DNA of 29,195 bases from Caldifarciminota bacterium UBA5631 (GCA_002421425.1 DIJZ01000009.1:8558-37752); one strand, 5' to 3'; positions 15,517 through 24,105 are shown, counted from the first letter of the stretch. The notes: generated from the letters alone by a model not told the origin. A program made the numbers and translations.

Positions 15517-17289
15517 ATGAAAAGGATTTCTATTATTTTCCTTGTAATGACGGTAGTTGTAAGTGGTCTTGGCGCCCAGTATGGCTTCTTGCTGGATAAC
15601 AATCTTTTTCTCACCGAGGATCCAAACATAACACCCTTTGGTACTTTAGAATTTGAGCCAGCAAGAACCATTTTTTCTTTTGGAAGTGATGATTCTACCT
15701 CTTACAGTGCATATTCAATATACAATAACCTGAGGTTTAACCTTGCGGATTTTGCCGACTTAGCGGTAAGTGTTCCCTTTAACGTCGATAGATTTGAGCG
15801 AAATTCTGCAGCCTATTTTTCTCGTGGTTGGGGAGATTTACTCCTGAGTATGAAGTACAGTTTGGCCCTAAATGAGCAGTTTTCTCTTGCATTTTCTCCG
15901 TACCTCTCTATTCCTTTCGGCCGCACGAGGAAGTTGCCACTTGATTCATTAAAACCAGATACTCTTTTTGAAGGGGGAATCCTCAGGGACTTCACTACAA
16001 CCTCTTATGATTATGGGGTGAAGTTCATTGCGGGCTTCAATCGGGGAGGTTTGAATTTGAATTTCAACTATGGTTACTTTGCTGCATACAGACATCAGTT
16101 AACCTCATCACCCCCAGATTTTCACCTTATCGGATTGTCGGTACTTTATAAGTACAGGATATTTAACCCATTTGTAGAGCTTGGCCTTGGCGTGTACTCT
16201 CGGAAAACCTTTGGGAATGCGCCCTCTTATGCGAGTATTGGCACGGGGATTGAACTGTTACCTTTTCTTGACGCTAAATTTTCTGTTGCTTTGCCGCTTG
16301 AGAAAAAGGAACCTATTGATCTCGTGGCGCCCGAAGTCAATACTTCGTACCCTGGATTTCTTTCAGGTTTCGTGAATTACCCTGAGAATGTGGTTTTGAG
16401 CCTTGGTTTAAAGTTCAAGAATATTGTGTATAATAGAAGAGCCACGTCCAGGGTGACCGTAATTATCAGAGATAGATCCACTCAAGAATTTGTCCAGAAC
16501 TGTAGAGTTAAAATTGGTTCAAGAGAATTCTTCGCTGGTTCTGGGGTGGTTCACATTCCATCAATAAAAGCAGGTGTCCAACAACTTCAGGTAGAGTCTG
16601 ATGGTTATGTAAGTGTAGATAAATTTGTTGAGATAGAAGGGAATACTTCAACGAGAATTGAGATAAATCTTGTGAGAGCAAAGGTTCCTGTTCTAATTTC
16701 TGTGCGAAATAGCAGAATGGAGCCGATTAATTCAGCGGTTGCGCTGGTCTCGGTCGAAGAAGGTACAAACACAATCCTTGCAGATGAGAGGGGCTTAATT
16801 ACTTACATAATGGATCGTTCAACGCCATTGAGTTTTTATATCTCTGCCCCTGGATTTATAGGTGACAATTTTTACATAGATCCCTCTTTGGACAGGGATA
16901 CTGTAAAAATAAACATTGTTTTGAAGGAAGAGAAGGATGAAGTGGCAGTCCTACCTATCATATACTTTGATGTTGGAAGTTACAGAATAAGAAAAGAGTT
17001 TTTCCCGTTCCTTGATATTGTTGGTAGGTATCTGGTAAATCATCCAGATTATAGACTGGAAATTATTGGTCATGCTTCTGCTGAAGGTCCGGAAAAATAC
17101 AATCAGGTCTTAAGTTTGAAGCGTGCAGAGGAATGCAAAAAACACCTTATTTTGAGATATAAAATTGATTCTGAGAGGATCACCGCAAAAGGTTTTGGAA
17201 AAGATGTACCTGCAGTACCCAATAGAACGGAGTATCAGCGTAGCATCAACAGAAGGGCAGAATTTAAACTGATACCACCGGTGAAGTAA
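15517..17289 (+). CDS. OmpA-family outer-membrane protein with N-terminal beta-barrel and two regulatory-like domains
   Basis: The start is placed at ATG 15517 because the upstream sequence is a promoter, and the signal peptide then begins there (MKRISIIFLVMTVVVSGLGA|QYG). The 590-residue protein has a barrel-like region to about residue 300, rich in alternating strands. Two carboxypeptidase-regulatory/PEGA-like beta domains follow at about 309-385 and 388-470. The OmpA/MotB peptidoglycan-binding domain is at about 478-590 (YFDVGSYRIR, then IIGHASAEGPEKYNQVLS, then ERITAKGFGKDVP, then RSINRRAEF). It should anchor the outer membrane to the wall. T9SS component PorE also combines a regulatory domain with OmpA, but the barrel argues for a more general OmpA protein. 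Confidence 0.85.
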   Translation: MKRISIIFLVMTVVVSGLGAQYGFLLDNNLFLTEDPNITPFGTLEFEPARTIFSFGSDDSTSYSAYSIYNNLRFNLADFADLAVSVPFNVDRFERNSAAYFSRGWGDLLLSMKYSLALNEQFSLAFSPYLSIPFGRTRKLPLDSLKPDTLFEGGILRDFTTTSYDYGVKFIAGFNRGGLNLNFNYGYFAAYRHQLTSSPPDFHLIGLSVLYKYRIFNPFVELGLGVYSRKTFGNAPSYASIGTGIELLPFLDAKFSVALPLEKKEPIDLVAPEVNTSYPGFLSGFVNYPENVVLSLGLKFKNIVYNRRATSRVTVIIRDRSTQEFVQNCRVKIGSREFFAGSGVVHIPSIKAGVQQLQVESDGYVSVDKFVEIEGNTSTRIEINLVRAKVPVLISVRNSRMEPINSAVALVSVEEGTNTILADERGLITYIMDRSTPLSFYISAPGFIGDNFYIDPSLDRDTVKINIVLKEEKDEVAVLPIIYFDVGSYRIRKEFFPFLDIVGRYLVNHPDYRLEIIGHASAEGPEKYNQVLSLKRAEECKKHLILRYKIDSERITAKGFGKDVPAVPNRTEYQRSINRRAEFKLIPPVK

Positions 17290-17343
17290 AATTCGCACGA
17301 ACCAGGGTAATTATACATACGCAGATTTTCACAGCTAAGACAG

Positions 17344-17349
17344 TAAAAT
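17344..17349 (+). promoter_or_regulatory. -10-like element just upstream of pyk, possible near-leaderless start
   Basis: TAAAAT ends 10 nt before the pyk ATG at 17360, in a 70-base gap after the OmpA-family gene. No Shine-Dalgarno sequence precedes the ATG. I do not see a good -35 hexamer, so this is a weaker prediction resting on position and the pattern at other operon starts. Confidence 0.35.
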
Positions 17350-17359
17350 ATTTTGTATT

Positions 17360-18772
17360 ATGAGAAAATTCACAAAGATAATTGCGACGGTTGGGCCCTC
17401 GATTTCAAGTCCGGGGGTAATGGAGCAACTGCTGAAATCAGGTGTTAACGCGTTCAGATTTAATTTTTCCCATGGAACGCGGGAGGAACATCTGGAAAAA
17501 ATAAGATGGGCAATGGGACTCAGGAGAAAAGGTTATGTTTTTGCTCTGTTTGCTGACCTCAGTGGTCCTAAATTCCGACTTGGCGAAATTGAAGGTGGAA
17601 ATATCTTCTTAAAGAGGGGACAAGAATTTGTTTTGACTACTAAGAAAATGAAAGGGGATGGGCGCATAGCCTATGCACCTCTGGAGCCAGTAATTCATCA
17701 GCTTAAGAAGGGAGATATCATTCTTCTTGCTGATGGTACGGTGGAACTCGAAGTTAAAAGAGTCGTCGGAGATAGCATAACCACCATAGTAAGAATTGGA
17801 GGAGAGATTTCATCCCATAAAGGCATTAACATACCAAATAGAATGGGAAATGTATGCGCAATCACGGAAAAGGACCAGAAGGACATTGAGTTCGCGATGT
17901 CTGCAGGAATTAGAATCTTTGCCATTTCCTTCGTTGGAAGTGAAAAAGACCTCTTAAGAGCTATGGAGATTTTCACGCAGATAGGTTCGTCGCAGGCATT
18001 CATAATCTCCAAGATTGAAAGGCACGATGCGGTTTTGAACTTTGGTAAAATCCTTCAGATGTCAGGAGGAATAATGATTGCCAGGGGTGACCTGGCCGTT
18101 GAGATTCCATACTGGGAAGTTCCTATTTTACAGAAAGAGTTGATTATTAAATCACGCGAGGCTGGTCGTCCTGTAATCACGGCGACCCAGATGTTAAGAT
18201 CGATTTTATTTAACCCTGTTCCTACAAGAGCAGAAATATCTGACATTGCGAATGCAGTTCTTGATGGAACTGATGCGTTGATGCTTTCAGAAGAGACTGC
18301 CGTTGCACAGGACCCCGTGCGTTCAGTAAAGGTGATGAGGAGCATTGTTGCTGAGGCGGAGAAGTTTCAATTCCGTGAAAAACCTTATAATATGATCACA
18401 GTAAAGGATGGTGGAGTGGAGTGGGAAATCGCCCAGAGCAGTGTGCGACTTGCCCATTCCATAAAGGCAAAAATTATCATTACACCCACAGCCAGTGGAG
18501 CTACTGCTCTGCGGATCTCTTCCCTGAGGCCAAATGTGCCCATCGTTGCGCCAACCTTTAACGACCTCGTATTTGAATTTCTTAATTTGTCTTACGGGGT
18601 TTATCCTTTGAAAGTGAATGTAATGAACAATATAGATGAACTTCTTGCAGAAGTTAAGAAAAAGATATTTGAAAAAGGTTTTGCAAAGGAGGGGGATTTT
18701 GCAGTAATTACGGGGGGTTATCCCTTTGGCAAGCCCGGTACAACAAATATGTTAAAAGTTGAGAAATTGTAG
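17360..18772 (+). CDS. pyk: Pyruvate kinase
   Basis: Pyk transfers phosphate from phosphoenolpyruvate to ADP in the last step of glycolysis. The 470-residue protein keeps the family blocks: KIIATVGPSISS, FRFNFSHG, DLSGPKFRLGE (commonly DLqGPKIR), the catalytic lysine in SKIER, MIARGDLAVEIP and the signature ITATQMLRSI with PTRAEISDIANAVLDGTDA. A C-terminal allosteric-type domain of about 120 residues is retained, ending in the usual GGYPFGKPGTTN. It leads an operon with the slipin, comM and VanZ-PgpA genes. Confidence 0.97.
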   Translation: MRKFTKIIATVGPSISSPGVMEQLLKSGVNAFRFNFSHGTREEHLEKIRWAMGLRRKGYVFALFADLSGPKFRLGEIEGGNIFLKRGQEFVLTTKKMKGDGRIAYAPLEPVIHQLKKGDIILLADGTVELEVKRVVGDSITTIVRIGGEISSHKGINIPNRMGNVCAITEKDQKDIEFAMSAGIRIFAISFVGSEKDLLRAMEIFTQIGSSQAFIISKIERHDAVLNFGKILQMSGGIMIARGDLAVEIPYWEVPILQKELIIKSREAGRPVITATQMLRSILFNPVPTRAEISDIANAVLDGTDALMLSEETAVAQDPVRSVKVMRSIVAEAEKFQFREKPYNMITVKDGGVEWEIAQSSVRLAHSIKAKIIITPTASGATALRISSLRPNVPIVAPTFNDLVFEFLNLSYGVYPLKVNVMNNIDELLAEVKKKIFEKGFAKEGDFAVITGGYPFGKPGTTNMLKVEKL

Positions 18773-18781
18773 GAGGTGTTT

Positions 18782-19522
18782 ATGTGGATTTACATTGTAG
18801 TCATAATTCTTGTAATTCTCGCGTCAATGGTAAGAATTTTGCGAGAATACGAAAGAGGTGTAATCTTCAGGCTTGGCAGGCTCATTGGAGTTAAAGGGCC
18901 GGGGCTAATAATCTTAATTCCCTTTATTGATAAGATGGTAAAGATCTCTCTGAGAACAGTTGTTCTCGATGTTCCGCCTCAGGACATAATTACGAAAGAT
19001 AATGTATCAGTGAAAGTGAACGCAGTAGTATATTTTAGAGTTATGGATGCATCAAGGGCGGTAGTAGAGGTGGAAAACTACGCATATGCGACATCTCAGA
19101 TTGCTCAGACTACTTTGAGAAGCGTCCTGGGTGAAGTTGAGCTTGATGAGCTCCTTGCGCAGAGGGAAGCATTGAATCACCGGCTTCAGAAGATAATCGA
19201 CGAACAGACCGACCCATGGGGAGTTAAAGTGTCAGCTGTTGAAATTAAGCATGTAGATCTCCCTCAGGAAATGCAAAGGGCTATGGCAAAGCAGGCTGAA
19301 GCTGAGAGGGAAAGAAGGGCGAAGATTATCAATGCTGAAGGTGAATTTCAGGCAGCCGAAAAGCTTCGTGAGGCAGCTGAGGTTCTTGCGAGGAATCCTA
19401 TCACAATACAGCTTCGTTATCTGCAGACCCTGAGGGAAATTTCTGTTGAAAATGCTTCTACGATTGTATTTCCCATTCCCATTGAATTCTTCAAACTGTT
19501 TATCCCCGGTGGAAAGGAGTAA
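18782..19522 (+). CDS. Slipin/stomatin-family SPFH membrane protein
   Basis: The 246-residue product has one N-terminal membrane segment (WIYIVVIILVILASMV). The slipin core follows: EYERGVIFRLGRL, then GPGLIILIPFID, then LRTVVLDVPPQDIITKDNVSVKVNAVVYFRV, then a long charged helix (EAERERRAKIINAEGE). SPFH proteins form membrane microdomain scaffolds. The start is ATG 18782, with AGGAGG at 18771-18776 and 5-base spacing; an in-frame GTG at 18776 lies inside that SD. Slipins commonly neighbour an NfeD-type gene or protease, but none is present here. It lies between pyk and comM. Confidence 0.9.
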   Translation: MWIYIVVIILVILASMVRILREYERGVIFRLGRLIGVKGPGLIILIPFIDKMVKISLRTVVLDVPPQDIITKDNVSVKVNAVVYFRVMDASRAVVEVENYAYATSQIAQTTLRSVLGEVELDELLAQREALNHRLQKIIDEQTDPWGVKVSAVEIKHVDLPQEMQRAMAKQAEAERERRAKIINAEGEFQAAEKLREAAEVLARNPITIQLRYLQTLREISVENASTIVFPIPIEFFKLFIPGGKE

Positions 19523-19558
19523 TTGCAGGCTTAGGTAGTATATAAAGGAGCTCATTTC

Positions 19559-21094
19559 TTGGTTTCCAGGGTATTTTCTGGAACAGTGATAGGAATAGAT
19601 GGCGTTTTGATTTCCGTGGAAGTAGATATTACGCCTGGAATGCCGGGTTTCAACATTGTTGGTTTGCCGGAAAATGCTGTAAAGGAGTCGAGAGAAAGGG
19701 TTGTGCCTGCAATAAAAAATTCAGGTTTTCAGATTCCCCCGAGAAAAATTACGGTTAATCTCGCTCCTGCTGACATAAGAAAGGAAGGCACGGTCTTCGA
19801 TCTTCCGATAGCTTTAGCAATTCTCAAAGCGTATGGCTTTGTGAGAGGCGATACAGATTATTTGATAATTGGCGAGCTCTCCCTCGATGGTTGCGTCAGG
19901 GAGGTGAAGGGTGTTTTACCCCTGGCCCTCAGTCTTAAGAAACATGACGAAATGAGGGGGATGATTTTACCTTTTGGGAATAAGGATGAAGCTTCTCTTG
20001 TAGGGGATGTAAAAGTTTTTCCTGTTAGAAATTTGCAGGAGGCCGTTCTTTTCATAAACGGAGAAACTGAAATTGAAGAGAACAGATTTGATATACTTTC
20101 TGTGTATAGAGAAGGACAGAATGATGATGTAGACTTTAAAGATGTACGTGGCCAGGAACATGCAAAACGAGCTTTAGAAGTTGCAGCAGCAGGAGGACAT
20201 AATGTCTTGATGGTTGGGCCTCCTGGTTCAGGGAAAACCATGCTCGCAAGAAGGCTCTCAACAATTCTACCCCCAATGACTCTGGATGAGTCCCTTGAGA
20301 CCACAAAAATCCATTCAGTCGCTGGTATACTTCCCAGAGAGAAGCCTCTAATTGCAGCAAGGCCGTTCAGGGCTCCACATCACACTATTTCTGATGTAGG
20401 TCTTGTTGGTGGAGGCGCTAATCCAAAACCAGGTGAGGTTTCCCTTGCACACAACGGCGTACTCTTTCTTGATGAACTTCCGGAATTCAACCGAAATGTC
20501 CTTGAGGTTCTAAGGCAGCCACTGGAAGATGGTCATGTTGTAATTACCAGAGCAAAGAGCAGTGTCGCTTACCCTTCCAAGTTCATGCTCGTTGCTGCAA
20601 TGAATCCCTGCCCCTGTGGATTCCTTGGGGACCCTTACCATCAGTGTACTTGCAGTTACTCCAGTATTTCAAAGTACAGGTCAAGAATTTCCGGTCCTCT
20701 TCTGGACAGGATAGACATTCAAATAGAGGTTCCTGCTTTGAAGTATGAACATCTTAAGGATGTCACTACCGGTACAGACTCCAGAACCATCAGAGAGAGG
20801 GTCCAGAAAGCAAGAGAAATTCAGCTACTCAGGTTTAACGGCAGGAAAGGAATATACTGTAACGCTCATATGGATTCCAGAATGATAAAAGAGTTCTGCA
20901 AGATTGATGAAAAATGTGAAGAGGTTCTGAAGCGAGCGGTGGAGAAATTTGGATTCTCTGCCAGAACGTATTTCCGGGTACTTAAAGTTGCAAGAACCAT
21001 CGCAGATCTTGAGGGAAAAGACGCAATTGATGCTCCGTGCATTCAGGAAGCAGTACATTATAGAACTCTTGATAAGCGGGATATATTTAGATGA
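19559..21094 (+). CDS. comM: ComM/YifB-family Mg-chelatase-like AAA+ ATPase
   Basis: This is a 511-residue AAA+ helicase-like protein. In ComM of naturally competent bacteria it promotes branch migration of incoming DNA; the family is widespread outside competent species. The N-terminal ~165-residue domain (GTVIGIDGVLISVEVDITPG, then GLPENAVKESRERV) is followed by Walker A GPPGSGKT near residue 220, the Mg-chelatase block (PFRAPHHTISDVGLVGGG), Walker B-type LFLDELPEF and NPCPCG. The C-terminal domain with AHM and SARTY motifs is complete. The start is TTG 19559, with AAGGAG 8 bases upstream. Confidence 0.93.
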   Translation: MVSRVFSGTVIGIDGVLISVEVDITPGMPGFNIVGLPENAVKESRERVVPAIKNSGFQIPPRKITVNLAPADIRKEGTVFDLPIALAILKAYGFVRGDTDYLIIGELSLDGCVREVKGVLPLALSLKKHDEMRGMILPFGNKDEASLVGDVKVFPVRNLQEAVLFINGETEIEENRFDILSVYREGQNDDVDFKDVRGQEHAKRALEVAAAGGHNVLMVGPPGSGKTMLARRLSTILPPMTLDESLETTKIHSVAGILPREKPLIAARPFRAPHHTISDVGLVGGGANPKPGEVSLAHNGVLFLDELPEFNRNVLEVLRQPLEDGHVVITRAKSSVAYPSKFMLVAAMNPCPCGFLGDPYHQCTCSYSSISKYRSRISGPLLDRIDIQIEVPALKYEHLKDVTTGTDSRTIRERVQKAREIQLLRFNGRKGIYCNAHMDSRMIKEFCKIDEKCEEVLKRAVEKFGFSARTYFRVLKVARTIADLEGKDAIDAPCIQEAVHYRTLDKRDIFR

Positions 21095-21873
21095 GAAAAT
21101 TTTCGTACACTTTTGGTCTGTTTCTCTACATTTGTGCGGTTCTCTATCTTGGAATCTATCCTCGGGTTAGAATTTTGCCTGTAGCCTTCGATGCGAGTTT
21201 CATATTCCATACCGTTGGTTTTTTCATTCTTTATCTTTTTTTGCTGGATCGTCTGAAACACAAGTTATTAAGCCTCCTGATCGCCCTTCTTGTTGCGATC
21301 CTTATTGAATTGCTTCAAGGGTACCTTCCCTCAAGAAGCAGGTCCTTTGCAGATCTCGTTTACGACATCACCGGGATTCTTCTGGCTTTAATTGTTGGGT
21401 TCAGGGGTAAGGATGTAGTTTTCAAGATCCTTGCATCGGTAATGGGGATAGGTTATAGCCCAATAGCACCGGGAACTATTGCAAGTTTTGTATTTTCCAT
21501 AGTGATTTATTTAAGTTCCAGGTACAGAGTAATATATGTATGGCAGATTTCTCTGCTTCTAATGCCTATTTCTCTGTTTGTTTCGCAGAAAATGGAAGAC
21601 CTTGAGGGGGAAGATCCAAAGCGCTGTGTAGTGGATGAGGTTCTCGGGATGAGCATACCGCTAGTGTTTCTAAAGAGCAATCCTTTACTCTATGCGCTTT
21701 CCTTCCTGTTTTTCAGATTTTTTGATATTGTAAAGCCCTTTGGTATAAAGAATATTGAAAGGATAAAAGGTGGACTTGGAATTATTCTGGACGATGTCGT
21801 GGCTGGTGTGTATGCGCTGTTCCTGATTAAAGCGGCAACGTTCTTTCTTTCATATTTTGGAATACGCTTTTAG
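21091..21873 (+). CDS. Fusion of VanZ-like domain and phosphatidylglycerophosphatase A (PgpA)
   Basis: The 260-residue membrane protein has two recognisable halves. Residues 1 to ~110 look VanZ-like: a conserved His in FHTVGFFILYLFLLDRL, then IELLQGYLPSRSRSFADLVYDITG, matching the E-xxQ-xxxxxR-xxxxD-xxxNxxG pattern with Asp-Ile in the last part. Residues ~115-260 look like PgpA: GIGYSPIAPGT, then DPKRCVVDEVLGM, FRFFDIVKPFGI and GGLGIILDDVVAG, which keep the acidic and PGT residues of the active site. PgpA removes phosphate from phosphatidylglycerophosphate to give phosphatidylglycerol. There is no frameshift or stop between halves. The ATG overlaps the comM stop. The last 24 bases overlap the convergent gene. 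Confidence 0.85.
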   Translation: MRKFSYTFGLFLYICAVLYLGIYPRVRILPVAFDASFIFHTVGFFILYLFLLDRLKHKLLSLLIALLVAILIELLQGYLPSRSRSFADLVYDITGILLALIVGFRGKDVVFKILASVMGIGYSPIAPGTIASFVFSIVIYLSSRYRVIYVWQISLLLMPISLFVSQKMEDLEGEDPKRCVVDEVLGMSIPLVFLKSNPLLYALSFLFFRFFDIVKPFGIKNIERIKGGLGIILDDVVAGVYALFLIKAATFFLSYFGIRF

Positions 21874-22806
21874 CAAGGTGTTCCAAACACTTTTTGGGTC
21901 TTCACATCTTATATAAGACATATAGAAAGTCCCGCGAAAGCTCCATGCCGATATACGGTCTATTTCGTAAGATTTTGCAGTTTCAGCTACTTTTTCTATC
22001 AGGTACTCGTCGGATTTTTTGACCTTGAAGTTCTGAATCCATATTTCACTTTCCTTTCCAAATTTTTTTGATAATTGCGCTACCTTTTGAACCTTTTCTT
22101 CCATCCATTCATCAAAACCTTCCCTTTTAAGGATCCAATATGGGTCCGTACCGAACACGTGTAGAGATTCTATGGCTGCGAAACTTTCCCAATCAAGGTC
22201 TTCGTCGTGGGGTAAAAGGCACAGAGCATTTTTTATATTCTTACTTGATGCGTAATCCATGAGTTTTCTGAGGAATTCTATTTTCGTGATTCCTCTGAAT
22301 TTTCTAAGGTCTAAGTCACCAGCCTTTTCCATCGGGTGTCCAAACATTTCATAGAACTTTGTTTTGCATATTTCGCAGAAGCAGCCATCCTTGTTTGTAA
22401 GTGGAGAAAAATGGGGTTCATCCCAGAATATGTAGTCAGCCCCAACAAATTCTGCGGAGTCCACCCAGGTCTTCATAAAGCTTAGTGTATCAGCATTGTT
22501 CATACAGGCACCGTAACCTTTCTTGCCTTCTCTTGTAATAAGTCGGGCGTCATCGCGTACAAGAAGAAATTTTGAATATGCTTCCCCTCCAAATATCCTT
22601 GCTACTCCCCAGGGGTCAACGTATACCTCCAATCCGTTGCATTTGGTTATCTGAACGATTTCCCTCATCGTTTCCAAATAGAATTCCATATCGGCTTCAG
22701 AAAGGGTGTGAACGATATAATCTATCCCGCAGTTTCTTATTAATTCAACGTCTTTAGCGACCCATTCAGGATTTCTTACTCCAAAGTATGAAATCCCTTT
22801 TTTCAC
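21850..22806 (-). CDS. Putative TIM-barrel glycoside-hydrolase-like protein, function unknown
   Basis: The 318-residue protein starts at GTG 22806, overlapping the stop of the upstream metallo-hydrolase (GTGA). It has repeated strand-helix units. Features include ISYFGVRNPEWVAKDVE near the N-terminus, LEVYVDPWGVARIFGGEA, the acidic strand end GADYIFWDEPHFSP, and a compact CFCEICKTKFYEMFG. The CxCxxC-plus-F segment and a WDEP strand are seen in several glycoside-hydrolase-like TIM-barrel families of unknown substrate. I do not recognise a named family. There is no signal peptide, so it is probably cytoplasmic. Coupling to the UPF0173 gene suggests a shared small-molecule pathway. Confidence 0.55.
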   Translation of the reverse strand: MKKGISYFGVRNPEWVAKDVELIRNCGIDYIVHTLSEADMEFYLETMREIVQITKCNGLEVYVDPWGVARIFGGEAYSKFLLVRDDARLITREGKKGYGACMNNADTLSFMKTWVDSAEFVGADYIFWDEPHFSPLTNKDGCFCEICKTKFYEMFGHPMEKAGDLDLRKFRGITKIEFLRKLMDYASSKNIKNALCLLPHDEDLDWESFAAIESLHVFGTDPYWILKREGFDEWMEEKVQKVAQLSKKFGKESEIWIQNFKVKKSDEYLIEKVAETAKSYEIDRISAWSFRGTFYMSYIRCEDPKSVWNTLLKAYSKI

Positions 22807-23513
22807 CTGAGTATTTCTCCGGGGCTTAATGGTATAACTCTTTCTCTAATTTTTAAATCCAAGCTCTTTATAAATTCTTCGACGCTGACGTCTATCACCG
22901 GGAAGGTCCTGTAATGCATTGGAATAATCATCTTCGGATTCAGAACAGAAATTGCATATGCTGCCTCTCGTGGACCCATAGTGTAGTGCCCCCCGATTGG
23001 AATCATGATCAGATCAGGATGATAAAGTTCTGTAATCATTTTCAGGCCTCCAAAAAGGCCGGTATCCCCCATATGGTATAAGGTAAAACCATCCTCCATG
23101 CTGATAACGAACCCTGCTGCGCTTCCACCTGGAAAGGTTTTCTCGCCGTCGTGAATTGTGGAGGAATGTGCTGCCTCAACCATAGTGAAGGAAATGTTTT
23201 CCTTTTTCAGGGTTCCACCTATGTTCATTCCCGTAAGTTTCTCTAAGCCTTTTGATCTGAGGTAGTTTGTTACCTCGAACATTGCAATTACTTCTGCACT
23301 GTACCTTTTCCCGATTTCCTCCGCATCACCAATGTGATCGCCGTGGCCATGGGTTATAAGGATATAGTCCACGTTGTCAACGTACTCTTCAAGGCGCCTT
23401 TTATTTGACGGGTTTGAAATCCAGGGGTCAATGAGGGTGTTAATACCGTCTTTGTTTTTAATAAGAAAGGCGGAATGCCCAAAATACACTAACTCATGCC
23501 CGTTCAATTTCAT
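22803..23513 (-). CDS. UPF0173-family metal-dependent hydrolase (metallo-beta-lactamase fold)
   Basis: The 236-residue protein has the full metal site of the UlaG/UPF0173 group: ELVYFGHSAFLI at the start, LIDPWISNP, HGHGDHIGD, AAHSS, MGDTGLF and a late MHYRTFP. The family hydrolyses varied substrates, such as lactones and cyclic phosphates, so the reaction is not fixed by sequence. A clear SD (AGGAGG at 23520-23525) precedes the ATG with 6-base spacing, and TATAAT lies just upstream. It forms a two-gene unit with the TIM-barrel-like protein. Confidence 0.93.
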   Translation of the reverse strand: MKLNGHELVYFGHSAFLIKNKDGINTLIDPWISNPSNKRRLEEYVDNVDYILITHGHGDHIGDAEEIGKRYSAEVIAMFEVTNYLRSKGLEKLTGMNIGGTLKKENISFTMVEAAHSSTIHDGEKTFPGGSAAGFVISMEDGFTLYHMGDTGLFGGLKMITELYHPDLIMIPIGGHYTMGPREAAYAISVLNPKMIIPMHYRTFPVIDVSVEEFIKSLDLKIRERVIPLSPGEILR

Positions 23514-23519
23514 ATGCTT

Positions 23520-23537
23520 CCTCCTCTCTTAATTATA
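23520..23537 (-). promoter_or_regulatory. -10 element and Shine-Dalgarno sequence of the UPF0173 unit
   Basis: On the minus strand, TATAAT (23537-23532) is followed by AGGAGG (23525-23520) and then ATG at 23513. This unit therefore has a short normal leader, unlike the SD-less starts elsewhere in the window. The -35 is not convincing. Confidence 0.45.
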
Positions 23538-23580
23538 ATATGGTGAGATTGTATGAAAAATGTTCTGGGGAGGCCTGCAG

Positions 23581-24105
23581 TCAATATTTGACTGTCTTAC
23601 CGTAAACATCTCCGCCAAAGTGAAAGATTAGTTCGGCGTCTTCATTCCACATGTCACTGAAATACTTTTCATTGGCTTCTGCAAACTTGATTTCGCCAAC
23701 CATTATATAGTGGTCTCCTCCTTCGTATCTTGCTCTCAGTTTGCATTCCAGGTAAGCAAGGGCTCCGCTAATTCTGGGGGCGTTAACGACTTTTGAGGGC
23801 TCTGAAGTGATATTATATTTTTCAAACTTGTTAACTTCCCACCCTGATACCGAACCACATACGCGGGCAGTTTCAAGAAGTTCTTTTCCGGGGACATTTA
23901 TGACAAACTCTTCTGTTTCTTCTATGTTTTTTGTAGATTTGTGTCTTTTCTGGAGGGCAATTGCTACAAGTGGGGGATTTACACTTACAGGCATTGACCA
24001 TGCAACGGTACAAGCGTTTGGTATCTTCTTGCTGTCGATGGTTGAAACTAATACAACCATGGCTGGATGAATTATTCTATATGGGTACTTTTCAACTTGC
24101 TTCAT
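23581..24105 (-). CDS. Flavin reductase-like (FMN-binding split-barrel) protein
   Basis: The 174-residue protein resembles the flavin reductase-like (DIM6/NTAB) family. It has YPYRIIHPAMVVLVST, the FMN-contact segment NACTVAWSMPVSVNPPLVAIAL, FVINVPG, and later SGALAYLECKLRARYEGGDHYIMVGEI. The start is ATG 24105, because AAGGAGGG lies 6 bases upstream; an earlier in-frame ATG at 24126 precedes that SD and overlaps mnmE. It probably binds FMN and acts as a reductase or a partner of a flavin enzyme. The acceptor is unknown. It is the last gene of the rpmH-mnmE run. Confidence 0.87.
   Translation of the reverse strand: MKQVEKYPYRIIHPAMVVLVSTIDSKKIPNACTVAWSMPVSVNPPLVAIALQKRHKSTKNIEETEEFVINVPGKELLETARVCGSVSGWEVNKFEKYNITSEPSKVVNAPRISGALAYLECKLRARYEGGDHYIMVGEIKFAEANEKYFSDMWNEDAELIFHFGGDVYGKTVKY

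Noticed and set aside
23514..23580. Possible terminator or regulatory RNA in the gap between the flavin reductase gene and the UPF0173 unit
   Set aside because: I see no stable stem followed by a T-run. The gap holds the TATAAT and SD of the downstream unit and little else.
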